This document shows, one piece after another, positions 35,166 to 47,400 of a stretch of DNA of 64,000 bases. The position numbers and the translations under genes were made by a program. Every line of letters starts with the position of its first letter. Position 1 is the stretch's first letter. The DNA is from Mya arenaria. Taxonomy: Eukaryota; Mollusca; Bivalvia; Myida; Myidae. The stretch lies in assembly GCF_026914265.1 (NCBI RefSeq), contig NC_069130.1:12885700-12949699 (forward strand), in the 5' to 3' direction. The notes below the pieces were generated by a model. It searched no databases, was not told the origin of the DNA, and saw only the letters and a list, made by a program, of their open reading frames with translations.

Positions 35166-38100
35166 TCACATGTTGTCAAGAGTTTCAGGTTGACGCATGG
35201 AAATAATGGAAAACTGTAGTGGGCAGATGGCCATGTGTTGATCAAACGCCTGGCGGAATTCGTCCCTTTCCTTTCGCGCCTGCGCCAGTTCGTACCTCAA
35301 CTCCGTCTGAGTGCTTTGTAGTCGACTACACTCCTGAAAACATGGAAATGAGAACGATGCAAGGCGTATACATGTAAATGTTAATGTTTATTTATACGCT
35401 ATGTACAATTAATGTCTTAAATCTTTCAATTATTATTAATTTAATCACCGACATATTTACCATGTATGTGTGGCACATAGGTGCCGCCTCATTTAAATAA
35501 TTAAATTAGTAGGCGTGCCATTTTTCGCATTGTATCGAGTGTTACATAGATCCCACCACGTTCGTGATCATAAGTGCATTTTGTTAAAACATCGTGATTT
35601 GTTTTACAAATATTACAAACACCCCCTACTTCCTGTGGTTTTATTCTGAACGCATTCCAATAATACCAAATAGGCAAAAGATGCTTTAAAAAACGGTTCT
35701 TTGTCACATGAAGATACTTTTCTGCTTGAATAATGTTACTTCTTAAATTGCTTATTCTTTTCTTCCGCATAAAAATACACACATTTAGCCCTGCGGTCAT
35801 AAGTTCAAGTAGCGTTTTCCTTGATGTTAATGACGCTACATTCAAAGCAGATGTAATAAGAAATAAAATTAACATTCTTTTATAAAAGCACTATTTTTGA
35901 AGCTATACCAAATATATGTTTAATCTAAAAATAATGAATTTTATGCTTTTCAAGTTTACCTTCTGCAAAGTGTGGTCTCTGTCTTTCTGTTTGTCCCGGA
36001 AGCGGCGCGCGGCCATTCTGTTCTGCACGCGCCGTTTTCCCCCACGCTCTTCCTCTTTCGGTGTAAGCTGTAACAACGTCCGGGTTAGTTAAAGAGAATG
36101 CATTTTTATTAGGTAGAAATGTAACGTTTTTTAGCCTTTACGAAGTTTACGTCGAATTGCGGCCTACTCTGTGAAAGTGTTCAAATTTAGCTTCTTAATT
36201 CCATGGCACACATTTTAGTTAAATGCATATATTAAAGCTGCACTCTCACAGATTGACCATTTTTACAACTTTTTTATTTTTTTGTCTTGGAAAGAGCAAA
36301 GATTTGCGTAAATATCTTCAAAACAATGATATAAGATTGCTGACAAAAATCAGGTCGTAGATTTTCATATTTCCGTTCGAAAATTAATGTTTTATGGCCT
36401 AAACCGTTACTAACGGATAAAGAAAAATGCATAAAACATCAATTTTTGAACTTAAATATAAAAATCTACGACCTGATTTTTGTCAGCAATCTTATTTGAC
36501 TGGATTCAATGGATTTTCGCAAAAATTGGCTCGTTCCAAGACAGAAAAATAAATAAGTTGTCAAACGTTCCATCTGTGAGAGTGCAGCTTTAAAACGAAT
36601 CGATGGATATGTTGACGTCACGCAATTAACTTTTTGTTTTCAATAAAAATGCGTTTTCTGTCTTTTGCATAAGTTTCAGGTAGGATATGTATAGCAAATA
36701 GTTGTGTTTAGCCTTTTTACACATTATTTCCCTTATACGTGCGCTTCTTGCTGTAATCTCCCTTTGTTTGACATTGCTACTGACCTAATATTTCGCATAA
36801 ACAGAAAAACATGTAGGTCAAATTTCTAGCGGGAGTTTATTGACTTTAATCAAGGAATTTGGCTGAATTTATGGATAAAATGAAGGTAAGTGAATGTTTT
36901 CATATCTATACAACAGGGGAATTAACATTGTAAACCGACTTTGATACTGATAGTTTCTTATTGCTAAAATAGCAAAACAAATTTAAACCGGAAGTTTAAA
37001 TGGTGGAAAATGTCAACTGTCAACACTGGTGTCCGATTTCTATTAGTTTAATCATGTAATAGACCGTCATAATTAATGAAGAAATCATGTAGCGCCAATA
37101 ATCGTCAGCAAGTACCATCCCGTACGAGTTATTTGACCCTGATTTGGCTGATGAGCTTGAAATTGTTGACCAACTCTACTTTGGAAATGTTGACATTGTT
37201 GATCTTTCTGACACGGAAGTCGCAGGCAATGATTTTGTGTCCTACAATGCTGTCGACATTGAGGATGATAATGATTCTGATGATGACAATGCTGATGTGT
37301 GTAATCATCTGCAAAGTCCTTCTGCCGATGAGTGTGTTTTTGATGAGTTTGATAAATATGTCCGTGTGTGGCTGTTCCCGTCATAAAATTTCAAATGGTT
37401 GACTGTCAGCATAATTCAGAAACAACTTGTACAGTAGCGCAAAACATCAGAAGAAGTGCAGGGACAAGCTCCAACATGATTATTTTCTGTTCGGCAAAGT
37501 AGTTTGTAGAGACGCATGGCAATAAGAATAGGCAGCCAAAACATGCTTTAACAATAGAAGATATATACAAAATGTAAAACAAAAATTGATTTTGTACGGA
37601 AAGCATAATGGCGTACCACTACCTGGACGTCAGGCGAACTATCGCAAAGAAAAATATTTATTGTTGCCATCTGATAAAACAAAAGCTGATATTTATGATG
37701 AGTACAGCAAAGCAGCAGTTGAATCTGATAAGAGACAACTATCTTTGACAGAATTTAGGAAAATATGACAAGAACTGTGTCCCTACCTTCTGGTAATGAA
37801 GCCTGCCACAGATTTATGTGCTAAGTGCCGAAACATGTTTTTGAAATTTCAAAGGGAGGAAAATTAACTGAAGAGGAAAAGCAAGAAAATAAGAATCATA
37901 CAATGCACATATAGAGAAAGTGAAATGTCAAAGGGACTATAACAGAAGTAATTGTGAAATGACAAAGGAGTTCTTTAATGGCCTTCCTTAAGATCACAAA
38001 GTAAGAGGTATTTTGCAGGGGTGTATAGAAACAACCTCAATACATGATAATGACCGAAAGCCAATATTTCTTTTAAAAATATGAGAAATTCACAATACTT

Positions 38101-41100
38101 GATTAATTTAGTATTAGTTTGTACTATAGGTCACTTACATTGTTATTTGTGTATATATATAATATCCTGTATAAGTGTGAAAAAATGTTAATTCATCAAT
38201 ATTGTGTTATATCTGTGTTTATAAATCTTCCAATATTTCAGGACAAGCAGAATCAGCAACTGGTGACACCATGGTGCATTACAGTTTTGATTATGCCCAG
38301 CAGGTGTTGTATCCGCACTATGCCCAACAGGTCGGAAAACTCTTCTTCAAAACACCTAGAAAATGTGGATGCTTTGGAGTCTGCTGTGAATCTTCAGGTG
38401 AGATATTTTTGTAATGTTTAACTCTGTAAATGGGCATTAGCTGCTGTTTTAATGCATTCAATTAAAAACTTTATGACATTTTTGCAGTAAAAACAGGAAA
38501 ATGATGCAACAAATTTATATTGGTATAAAAAAATAAAATATAAATAATAAATTGAAAAAAAGTTAAACACCTTAAGTCCATTGTGCTACCATAATGTTAG
38601 GAAGGCAAATGATCGTATAACGTTTGATAAAAAATATAAGGTTACTTCTGGGTGAACATTTTCACTGAAATTTATCATATTAAAACAAGCAAAACATTCA
38701 TTTTCTTTCAGTTGATGTTGCACAAGTGTAACTTGTTTAACCTAAGTTGTAAACAAAGCTCCCCATTGGTTAAACATATTTACTGTTACTTTATTTAGGA
38801 ACTCAGATTTTGTATCTTCTGGATGAGTCTGTCGGGAAAAGTGTTGGCAAAGGGGCAAACAGTGTTGTATCCATGTTACATCATCATTTCACCCATCTGG
38901 CCTATGGGGAGAAGAGAGACAACTGCGTAGGGCAAAATAAAAACAATACCGTGATTGGGTAATTATTTATTTCATCTATTGTTTACAATATTTGATCATT
39001 GTTTTATCTCCATTATCATTTTTCTTAGTAAAGATATAACGATGATCAAGTATTGTCAAAAAGCCTGTCGGAGACTGCAGATAATCGACTGCATTATATC
39101 CGATTTGAATGTCTCCATGATAGTGTTGTTTTTTTATGTTGCATTTTTATGCTTTGAATATATTTTAAGAAAAGGACATTCTTGAACCAAGTTTTATATG
39201 CTGATAAATTTTACTTCTTTATTGATATATGGTTACAGTCCTTTAGGACTTAAATGGGAGTAACATATATATAATAAAGTATAAATTACTGATATATTTC
39301 AGATATGGTATGTGGAGGGTCATGAGAGGGCTGCACAAGGAGATAGAATTCAGCTTGATGGAGGCAGGCCACACCAAATTCAGTCCCGACTGGCACTTCG
39401 GCTTATGGAAGGTTATATGCCTTGCCTTTTTCAGTTTTTTTTCTGAGCACCTGATTAGTAATTCCGGATTCTTTGAAAATTTAATTACAATCATTATAAG
39501 TGAACACTCCCCAACATGCAATTTATTTAATTCTGGTTACATATAAATTACAACAAAACTTAGCAGAGCTTTTTAACAACAAAATTAAATGGTTTGTCAT
39601 CAGCTTGTTTTTTGACAATAATTAACTGGTAACTAATTATGATAGACATATTTTAGGCTGTTTGGTTTAAACTTAATTATATACACAAGGAATGAATGCA
39701 AAATATAGACATAAATAATATATGCATATATAAAGGTTATAAGCATATATACAGTTTGAATTTATTTTTAAACCTACGTCTACTGTTTGCAGGTCAAATG
39801 GCGAGCATCGAATGGTGAAACATTGGAAGAAGTGGCGGACACTGTTCGAAAGTCATTTTGGGGTGGATACAATATTCCCCATCTTGTCAATGACCCAGCT
39901 AAGCCGGTGACCTTTTAAAATTGGACCTAATTCTTTAGGACTTTGTTCAAGCCTATTCCAGGGCTGACCAAATATCACCATTTTAGGTAAAAACACCTTC
40001 ATGATCTTCAGCTTTGAAGATACAAAATCAGTTCCTGAGCTTAAAATGTTTTTGATCATTTAAGGTAATAGATGATAGAAAGTATTAGAAATTTATTTGG
40101 TTACAGTTTTTTTTAAATTGCTGTGTATTCATTATAAAAGCTACATGAATATTCATGTACCATTTATACAAACTGTGCATTTGTTCAAAATTACACTCAT
40201 TACTATTTTGCGTATAAACTTGTTTTTCAGGATCACTAGTAGCCACCCAGGGACAGTGTTTGTGAGAGAATATGCTGACAATCAAGAGGTTGCCATAGAA
40301 ATTACAAGACCACAAAGACAGCCTATCCCCAGCAGTGACATGCCGGAACGGATTGATATTCAGGAGCTTGATGCAAAAAGGTCTTGGTACCTGTTTGAGG
40401 AGATTGCTCCTCTTTGCAACAACAGCCCAGCATGTACCAAACCAACAGTTCCAAAACCATCCAGTGGTGTTAGGCTATAGTGTTGTGACATGTTTATACA
40501 TTGATTGTAAATGTTGGACTTGTCAGATTATTGTTTAACAGTTAATTGAAGTTATAGTGACTATTTTATCTATATTTTTTATTTAAACTTCATAGATATT
40601 GTGATAGTCGTCAACTAATTATTTTAGTGAAATAAACGTGCTTCGCATTGAAGTAAAAGTTTGCCTTTTACCAAACTGATGCCCTTGTTCCGAACTTGAG
40701 AATTGATACGTTAAATAATAATTTTTATCACAAGTGCACATTTTGTTCATCATGTTTAAAATCTCCTTCATTTCTTTATTAACTAGAATATTATTGAGAT
40801 GCTTGAAACACTTGTTACTTTAATGACATGCATTTTGCCCTATATATCTTAAATAATTAATGACTAGAAACTGATTTTTAATAGAAAACAACAACATTGT
40901 TTTCTTTCAATAAATTATTGTAAGAAAAAAAACATTGCCATAGCAACCATGCGTGTATTCCATTGCCACCAGAGGGTTACAATTGAAACATTTTAAGTTT
41001 AATATACTAACATATAGTTGCAGTAAAAGTTTGCCTTTCATCAAAATGTTAAATGATCAATTTCATTATAAGCACTTGTTTAAAGCTGCACTCTCACAGA

Positions 41101-41749
41101 TTGAACGTTTTGACAACTTTTATTATTCTTTGTATATATATATAAAAACACGGGAAATACGGATTTTCGATGTGAATGTACTATACAAGTTAGAACTATT
41201 GTAAGCTGGTATTTATTGTGTTGTTTCGTAATATTTTTCAAATCCCTCAGGGAACAGAAGTTACTGAAACAATATTTAAATCAACAATAATGAATTAATG
41301 GTGGTGGTAAATTTTGCTTCAACTGACACACGAAAGTTTGTTGAAATACTCGTACATACCACATCTTCCGGTGGGTGACTAAATTGCACTTTCAATTCCT
41401 GCTTTCCCTCTTTTAACCGTTTTGTCTGAATGGAATATTTCAATTCCTCTTTTATAAACGGTGTCAACCCGTTTTCTAGAAGCTGGCGTCGCGAGACGTC
41501 ATCAACGTCATCACTGTCGGAATCTGACACAACTACCTCAGAGGTATAACTTGTATTTGTATATCCACATGCACCATTAAAATTTAAATGTGAGTATTCC
41601 CCGACACTGTTCACTGTTGTGCTGATATGTCCAACATTATCTGACGTAAAATAGTCCGTGTTTTCATTTGACTCCGAATTGTCAAATAATCCGCTATCAA
41701 CGGTTGGTACCACTGACGGAACAACCTGCGCGTCTTTATCTTCCTCCAT
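35166..41749 (-). CDS. bZIP transcription factor copy E, intact, altered C-terminus
   Basis: Minus strand, coding exons 41749-41360, 36067-35960 and 35333-35166, phase 0; 221 residues. The upstream Met used in B/D/F is lost and a stop lies in frame before MEEDKDAQVV, so translation must begin at the second Met. Exon 1 keeps LTPFIKEELKYSIQTKRL. Exon 2 reads LTPKEEERGGKRR then NRMAARRFR. Exon 3 begins ECSRLQSTQTELRYELAQ, keeps HMAICPLQ, then runs into a different frame, giving FSIISMRQPETLDNM in place of FPAHFYASTSNS. Intron 1 is 5.3 kb and contains a MITE and, on the opposite strand, a transposase-like gene. Likely a nuclear dimeric DNA-binding regulator. Confidence 0.8.
36236..36589. mobile_element. 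TTAA MITE in intron 1 of copy E
   Basis: 354-bp member of the AGCTGCACTCTCACAG family, TTAA at 36232-36235 and 36590-36593. Internally it is itself nearly palindromic (TAGATTTTCATATTTCCGTT... against ...TATAAAAATCTACGACC). Confidence 0.85.
36871..40480 (+). pseudogene. Spliced transposase-like gene (GQNKNN/GHTKF family), nested in intron 1 of copy E
   Basis: A first mini-exon MDKMK (36871-36885, gtaagt donor) is plausible. Then come an acidic exon to 37386 (DIEDDNDSDDDNAD), a block at 37570-37870 with LPGRQANYRKEKYLLLPSDK and KPATDLCAKCRNMF, and exons 38242-38397 (HYSFDYAQQVLYPHY, KCGCFGVCCES), 38799-38958 (DNCVGQNKNN), 39303-39411 (GHTKFSPDWHFGLWK), 39793-39918 and 40231-40480. As I remember, this motif set marks a widespread animal family annotated DUF7869-type, thought to be transposase-derived. 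A TGA replaces the usual Trp before ELCPYLLVMKP, and the mirror copy carries the same stop, so decay preceded the duplication. No terminal repeats were found. Confidence 0.6.
40481..41359 (-). other. Remainder of intron 1 of copy E
   Basis: Non-coding. Two diverged copies of AGTAAAAGTTTGCCTTT lie near 40652 and 41023. A solo TTAA MITE end (AGCTGCACTCTCACAGATTG) begins at 41084. Confidence 0.5.
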
Positions 41750-42256
41750 GGTAGTTTAAACGTCTATTCTGGATATCTGACGTTTATACAGCGTCTTTCA
41801 GCTGGATCTAGGCTGTAAATATAAACATGAGAAATGTTCTTGCCGAATCATATTTTCGAAAGAAGAATATCAGACTGTATTTTTAAGAATTAAAGCGCGT
41901 CTTTGTTTCGAATCATCATCATTATTATTATTATTACCATTATTATTTATGTATTCCTTTTCTTATTTTTTTTTATTATCAAAATGTTCCCTCTATCGGC
42001 ATTGAATTATTTGAACTGTTAATTTTAACGTGGATGGATGCCTTTTATACACGACGCGAAAGTGGTGGGATTCCACAGCGAATTCAATCAGACAATGTAT
42101 AAGTTATACATATATGGTAGGATGAGTCAGTTAATTTGTTTGCTCCTATGAAAACTAGTTAAAGGTAATACATGGTTTATTAAAACATTTTTATTACGAT
42201 TAAATGACTCAACCTACTTTTTAGTGTATTATTGTGTCCTAGTATACAATGATATA
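41750..42256 (-). other. Upstream region of copy E
   Basis: Non-coding and mirrored at 43900-44401. Contains an (ATT)n/(ATC)n run near 41915-41950. No TATA box or initiator can be fixed by eye. Confidence 0.35.
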
Positions 42257-42866
42257 TGAGCCGCATCGCGCGATTTTGGGCCTTCGGACATACTTATTAC
42301 AAATGAAATAATCATTAATAAAAAATGCCAAAAATAATGATTTTTTCTATGTAAATCAATTTCTTCCTGCCTTCTTTCTTTTTAAGGTTTGTCATTGGTG
42401 CATCATTTTCTCGATAATTTATAACCATTGGTTAACTCATGTTTCCATAGCAACCATGGATTTTGTCCCGACATATTTTGACTGGATTGATATTCTGTGT
42501 TTTAAACGGCCAAATGTATTAAAAATACAAAAATGATTCATTATTTTTATCTTAATTTATGTTCCTTAAAGATTCTGTGATAAGAAAATAATTTAAATTA
42601 TAAGCTAGTTGTAATATTGATACAATAATTTTGCACGTCATTTGAATAATGCACTTTCATTACGACGTCATTTGAATGACGTCAAATTTAGTATTCAAAA
42701 TGGTCAATACATAATCTCACTTGTAAACACGTAACTTACGCAATTTAAGTGATATCATCATGAAAATTTCAGAATATTTTTCTGAAATTACTTGGTATTC
42801 AAATACCTTAAAACATTGTAATAGCAAAAATATGTCTGAAAGCCCGATATCGCGCGACGCGACTCA
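42257..42866. mobile_element. 610-bp element with 37-bp terminal inverted repeats
   Basis: Left end TGAGCCGCATCGCGCGATTT...GGCCTTCGGACATA; the reverse complement of the right end reads TGAGTCGCGTCGCGCGATAT...GGCTTTCAGACATA. No coding capacity. The body has repeated ACGTCATTTGAAT motifs and one full TGACGTCA (42677). The inner border of palindrome 2 falls inside its left terminal repeat. Confidence 0.7.
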
Positions 42867-43054
42867 GTTATAATGTATTCATATGAAATGCTAAAAGATA
42901 TACTGTGGTCTACTATAGTCTTATAAGGAAGAAATACCGTGTTTGATGCTTATTTCTTTCAAATTAAACTCGGTATCCTTCATAAGAACAATTGATTTCG
43001 ACATTTATTCATCCGTTTAGAATATTAAGCTATATTATTAAATGTTTATTAAAT
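42867..43054. other. Palindrome 2 spacer, part 1
   Basis: Non-coding, nothing recognised. Confidence 0.3.
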
Positions 43055-43865
43055 GTTTATTCTTTTTAGATTAAACATATATGTGGTAAAGCTTTTAAAA
43101 TTAGTGCTTTTATAAAATAATGTTAATTTTGTTTCGCATCACTTTTGCTTTGAAAGTAGCGTCATTAATGCACAAGTCAATTGTAACCACGCCCCCCCCC
43201 CCACAGGTCCGGGGGTATACAGGGGACAGCCGAGGAAATGGGCCGTGTTTTTACCTTTCAGGTGGCCCCGCAGTGCCGGGTGAATGCGGTGGTTTTGTCT
43301 TCGCACAAAATATAGCGGGGAGTGGGCCTAACCTAAGGTCTCTTGGGTGAGGGGGCATTTGGCAACAGTTTATATCCGCAGGGCGGAGATTTTAGGCGGG
43401 GTTGGCTGGACCGAAAGTCAAAGTCCCCGCAATTACCCGGATCGGGGGGGGGGCGTTGTTACAATTGACTGGTGCATAACCTCAAGGAAAACGCTACTTG
43501 AACTTATGACCGCAGGGCTAAATCTGTGTATTTTATGCGGAAGAAAAGACAAAAGCAATTTAAGTAGCAACATAATTCAAGCAGAAAAGTATCTTAACCA
43601 TTTTTTTAAAGAACCATTTGCCTATTTGATTTTAATGGAATGCAATTAGAATAAAACCACAGTAAGTAGGAGAGGTGTTTGTACGAGTTGTAAAACAAAT
43701 CACGTTTAAGAGAAATATATATACATGGAAAACCAAATCAATCCTTATTATCAATTTAAATAGTTCTCCACTCGTGCATATTTAGATATCATAGTGAGCT
43801 TAGCATGACACGCACTCACTATGATACCTAAATATGTTTTACAACTCGTACAAACACCTCTCCTA
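43055..43865 (+). pseudogene. Relic of bZIP intron 2 (copy G), no exons
   Basis: Matches intron 2 of copy E' from about 50640 onwards (TTTTAGATTAAACATATAT, then GCTTTGAAAGTAGCGTCATTA and CTACTTGAACTTATGACCGC). Exon 2 is absent upstream and exon 3 downstream. A GC-rich MITE is inserted in it (43169-43476). Bases 43668-43696 and 43836-43864 form a perfect 29-bp inverted pair. Confidence 0.7.
43169..43476. mobile_element. GC-rich MITE with TAA target duplication
   Basis: 308 bp, ends TGCACAAGTCAATTGTAACC and its near reverse complement, then C-run/G-run (CCCCCCCCCCC...GGGGGGGGGGG). TAA flanks at 43166-43168 and 43477-43479. The empty site is visible in copy E' (about 50745). The three-base TAA duplication fits PIF/Harbinger-type elements. 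Far more GC-rich than its surroundings. Confidence 0.75.
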
Positions 43866-43899
43866 TTTAAAGGCCCAAAATCGCGCGATGCGGCTCATA

Positions 43900-44401
43900 T
43901 ATCATTGTATACTAGGACACAATAATACACTAAAAAGTAGGTTGAGTCATTTAATCGTAATAAAAATGTTTTAATAAACCATGTATTACCTTTAACTAGT
44001 TTTCATAGGAGCAAACAAATTAACTGACTCATCCTACCATATATGTATAACTTATACATTGTCTGAATTCGCTGTGGAATCCCACCACTTTCGCGTCGTG
44101 TATAAAAGGCATCCATCCACGTTAAAATTAACAGTTCAAATAATTCAATGCCGATAGAGGGAACATTTTGATAATAAAAAAAAATAAGAAAAGGAATACA
44201 TAAATAATAATGGTAATAATAATAATAATGATGATGATTCGAAACAAAGACGCGCTTTAATTCTTAAAAAATACAGTCTGATATTCTTCTTTCGAAAATA
44301 TGATTCGGCAAGAACATTTCTCATGTTTATATTTACAGCCTAGATCCAGCTGAAAGACGCTGTATAAACGTCAGATATCCAGAATAGACGTTTAAACTAC
44401 C
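43900..44401 (+). other. Upstream region of copy E'
   Basis: Mirror of 41750-42256. Non-coding. Confidence 0.35.
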
Positions 44402-47400
44402 ATGGAGGAAGATAAAGACGCGCAGGTTGTTCCGTCAGTGGTACCAACCGTTGTTAGCGGATTATTTGACAATTCGGAGTCAGATGAAAACACGGACTAT
44501 TTTACGTCAGATAATGTTGGACATATCAGCACAACAGTGAACAGTGTCGGGGAATACTCACATTTAAATTTTAATGGTGCATGTGGATATACAAATACAA
44601 GTTATACCTCTGACGTAGTTGTGTCAGATTCCGACAGTGATGACGTTGATGACGTCTCGCGACGCCAGCTTCTAGAAAACGGGTTGACACCGTTTATAAA
44701 AGAGGAATTGAAATATTCCATTCAGACAAAACGGTTAAAAGAGGGAAAGCAGGAATTGAAAGTGCAATTTAGTCACCCACCGGAAGATGTGGTATGTACG
44801 AGTATTTCAACAAACTTTCGTGTGTCAGTTGAAGCAAAATTTACCACCACCATTAATTCATTATTGTTGATTTAAATATTGTTTCAGTAACTTCTGTTCC
44901 CTGAGGGATTTGAAAAATATTACGAAACAACACAATAAATACCAGCTTACAATAGTTCTAACTTGTATAGTACATTCACATCGAAAATCCGTATTTCCCG
45001 TGTTTTTATATATATATACAAAGAATAATAAAAGTTGTCAAAACGTTCAATCTGTGAGAGTGCAGCTTTAAACAAGTACTTATAATGAAATTGATCATTT
45101 AACATTTTGATGAAAGGCAAACTTTTACTGCAACTATATGTTAGTATATTAAACTTAAAATGTTTCAATTGTAACCCTCTGGTGGCAATGGAATACAAGC
45201 ATGGTTGCCATGGCAATGTTTTTTTTTCTTACAATAATTTATTGAAAGAAAACAATGTTGTTGTTTTCTATTAAAAATCAGTTTCTAGTCATTAATTATT
45301 TAAGATATATAGGGCAAAATGCATGTCATTAAAGTAACAAGTGTTTCAAGCATCTCAATAATATTCTAGTTAATAAAGAAATGAAGGAGATTTTAAACAT
45401 GATGAACAAAATGTGCACTTGTGATAAAAATTATTATTTAACATATCAATTCTCAAGTTCGGAACAAGGGCATCAGTTTGGTAAAAGGCAAACTTTTACT
45501 ACAATGCGAAGCACGTTTATTTCACTAAAATAATTAGTTGACGACTATCACAATATCTATGAAGTTTAAATAAAAAATATAGATAAAATAGTCACTACAA
45601 CTTCAATTAACTGTTAAACAATAATCTGACAAGTCCAACATTTACAATCAATGTATAAACATGTCACAACACTATAGCCTAACACCACTGGATGGTTTTG
45701 GAACTGTTGGTTTGGTACATGCTGGGCTGTTGTTGCAAAGAGGAGCAATCTCCTCAAACAGGTACCAAGACCTTTTTGCATCAAGCTCCTGAATATCAAT
45801 CCGTTCCGGCATGTCACTGCTGGGGATAGGCTGTCTTTGTGGTCTTGTAATTTCTATGGCAACCTCTTGATTGTCAGCATATTCTCTCACAAACACTGTC
45901 CCTGGGTGGCTACTAGTGATCCTGAAAAACAAGTTTATACGCAAAATAGTAATGAGTGTAATTTTGAACAAATGCACAGTTTGTATAAATGGTACATGAA
46001 TATTCATGTAGCTTTTATAATGAATACACAGCAATTTAAAAAAAACTGTAACCAAATAAATTTCTAATACTTTCTATCATCTATTACCTTAAATGATCAA
46101 AAACATTTTAAGCTCAGGAACTGATTTTGTATCTTCAAAGCTGAAGATCATGAAGGTGTTTTTACCTAAAATGGTGATATTTGGTCAGCCCTGGAATAGG
46201 CTTGAACAAAGTCCTAAAGAATTAGGTCCAATTTTAAAAGGTCACCGGCTTAGCTGGGTCATTGACAAGATGGGGAATATTGTATCCACCCCAAAATGAC
46301 TTTCGAACAGTGTCCGCCACTTCTTCCAATGTTTCACCATTCGATGCTCGCCATTTGACCTGCAAACAGTAGACGTAGGTTTAAAAATAAATTCAAACTG
46401 TATATATGCTTATAACCTTTATATATGCATATATTATTTATGTCTATATTTTGCATTCATTCCTTGTGTATATAATTAAGTTTAAACCAAACAGCCTAAA
46501 ATATGTCTATCATAATTAGTTACCAGTTAATTATTGTCAAAAAACAAGCTGATGACAAACCATTTAATTTTGTTGTTAAAAAGCTCTGCTAAGTTTTGTT
46601 GTAATTTATATGTAACCAGAATTAAATAAATTGCATGTTGGGGAGTGTTCACTTATAATGATTGTAATTAAATTTTCAAAGAATCCGGAATTACTAATCA
46701 GGTGCTCAGAAAAAAAACTGAAAAAGGCAAGGCATATAACCTTCCATAAGCAGAAGTGCCAGTCGGGACTGAATTTGGTGTGGCCTGCCTCCATCAAGCT
46801 GAATTCTATCTCCTTGTGCAGCCCTCTCATGACCCTCCACATACCATATCTGAAATATATCAGTAATTTATACTTTATTATATATATGTAACTCCCATTT
46901 AAGTCCTAAAGGACTGTAACCATATATCAATAAAGAAGTAAAATTTATCAGCATATAAAACTTGGTTCAAGAATGTCCTTTTCTTAAAATATATTCAAAG
47001 CATAAAAATGCAACATAAAAAAACAACACTATCATGGAGACATTCAAATCAGATATAATGCAGTCGATTATCTGCAGTCTCCGACAGGCTTTTTGACAAT
47101 ACTTGATCATCGTTATATCTTTACTAAGAAAAATGATAATGGAGATAAAACAATGATCAAATATTGTAAACAATAGATGAAATAAATAATTACCCAATCA
47201 CGGTATTGTTTTTATTTTGCACTACGCAGTTGTCTCTCTTCTCCCCATAGGCCAGATGGGTGAAATGATGATGTAACATGGATACAACACTGTTTGCCCC
47301 TTTGCCAACACTTTTCCCGACAGACTCATCCAGAAGATACAAAATCTGAGTTCCTAAATAAAGTAACAGTAAATATGTTTAACCAATGGGGAGCTTTGTT

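Larger units (their letters stand above)
34300..42284 (-). repeat. Palindrome 2, left arm
   Basis: Reverse complement of 43872-53300. Starts about 60 bp inside the LINE endonuclease end, then holds an unrecognised 134-codon frame, bZIP copy E, a TTAA MITE, and the nested transposase-like gene. Ends in the terminal inverted repeat of the element at 42257. Confidence 0.9.

Noticed and set aside
37085-37402. Alternative frames (His-rich on minus, Met/Leu-rich on plus) over the acidic exon
   Set aside because: Shadow frames of the acidic exon of the transposase-like gene, whose frame fits the family better.
43120-43649. Frames of 76 and 100 codons over the GC-rich element
   Set aside because: They run through a non-coding MITE and intron-2 relic; no conserved protein.
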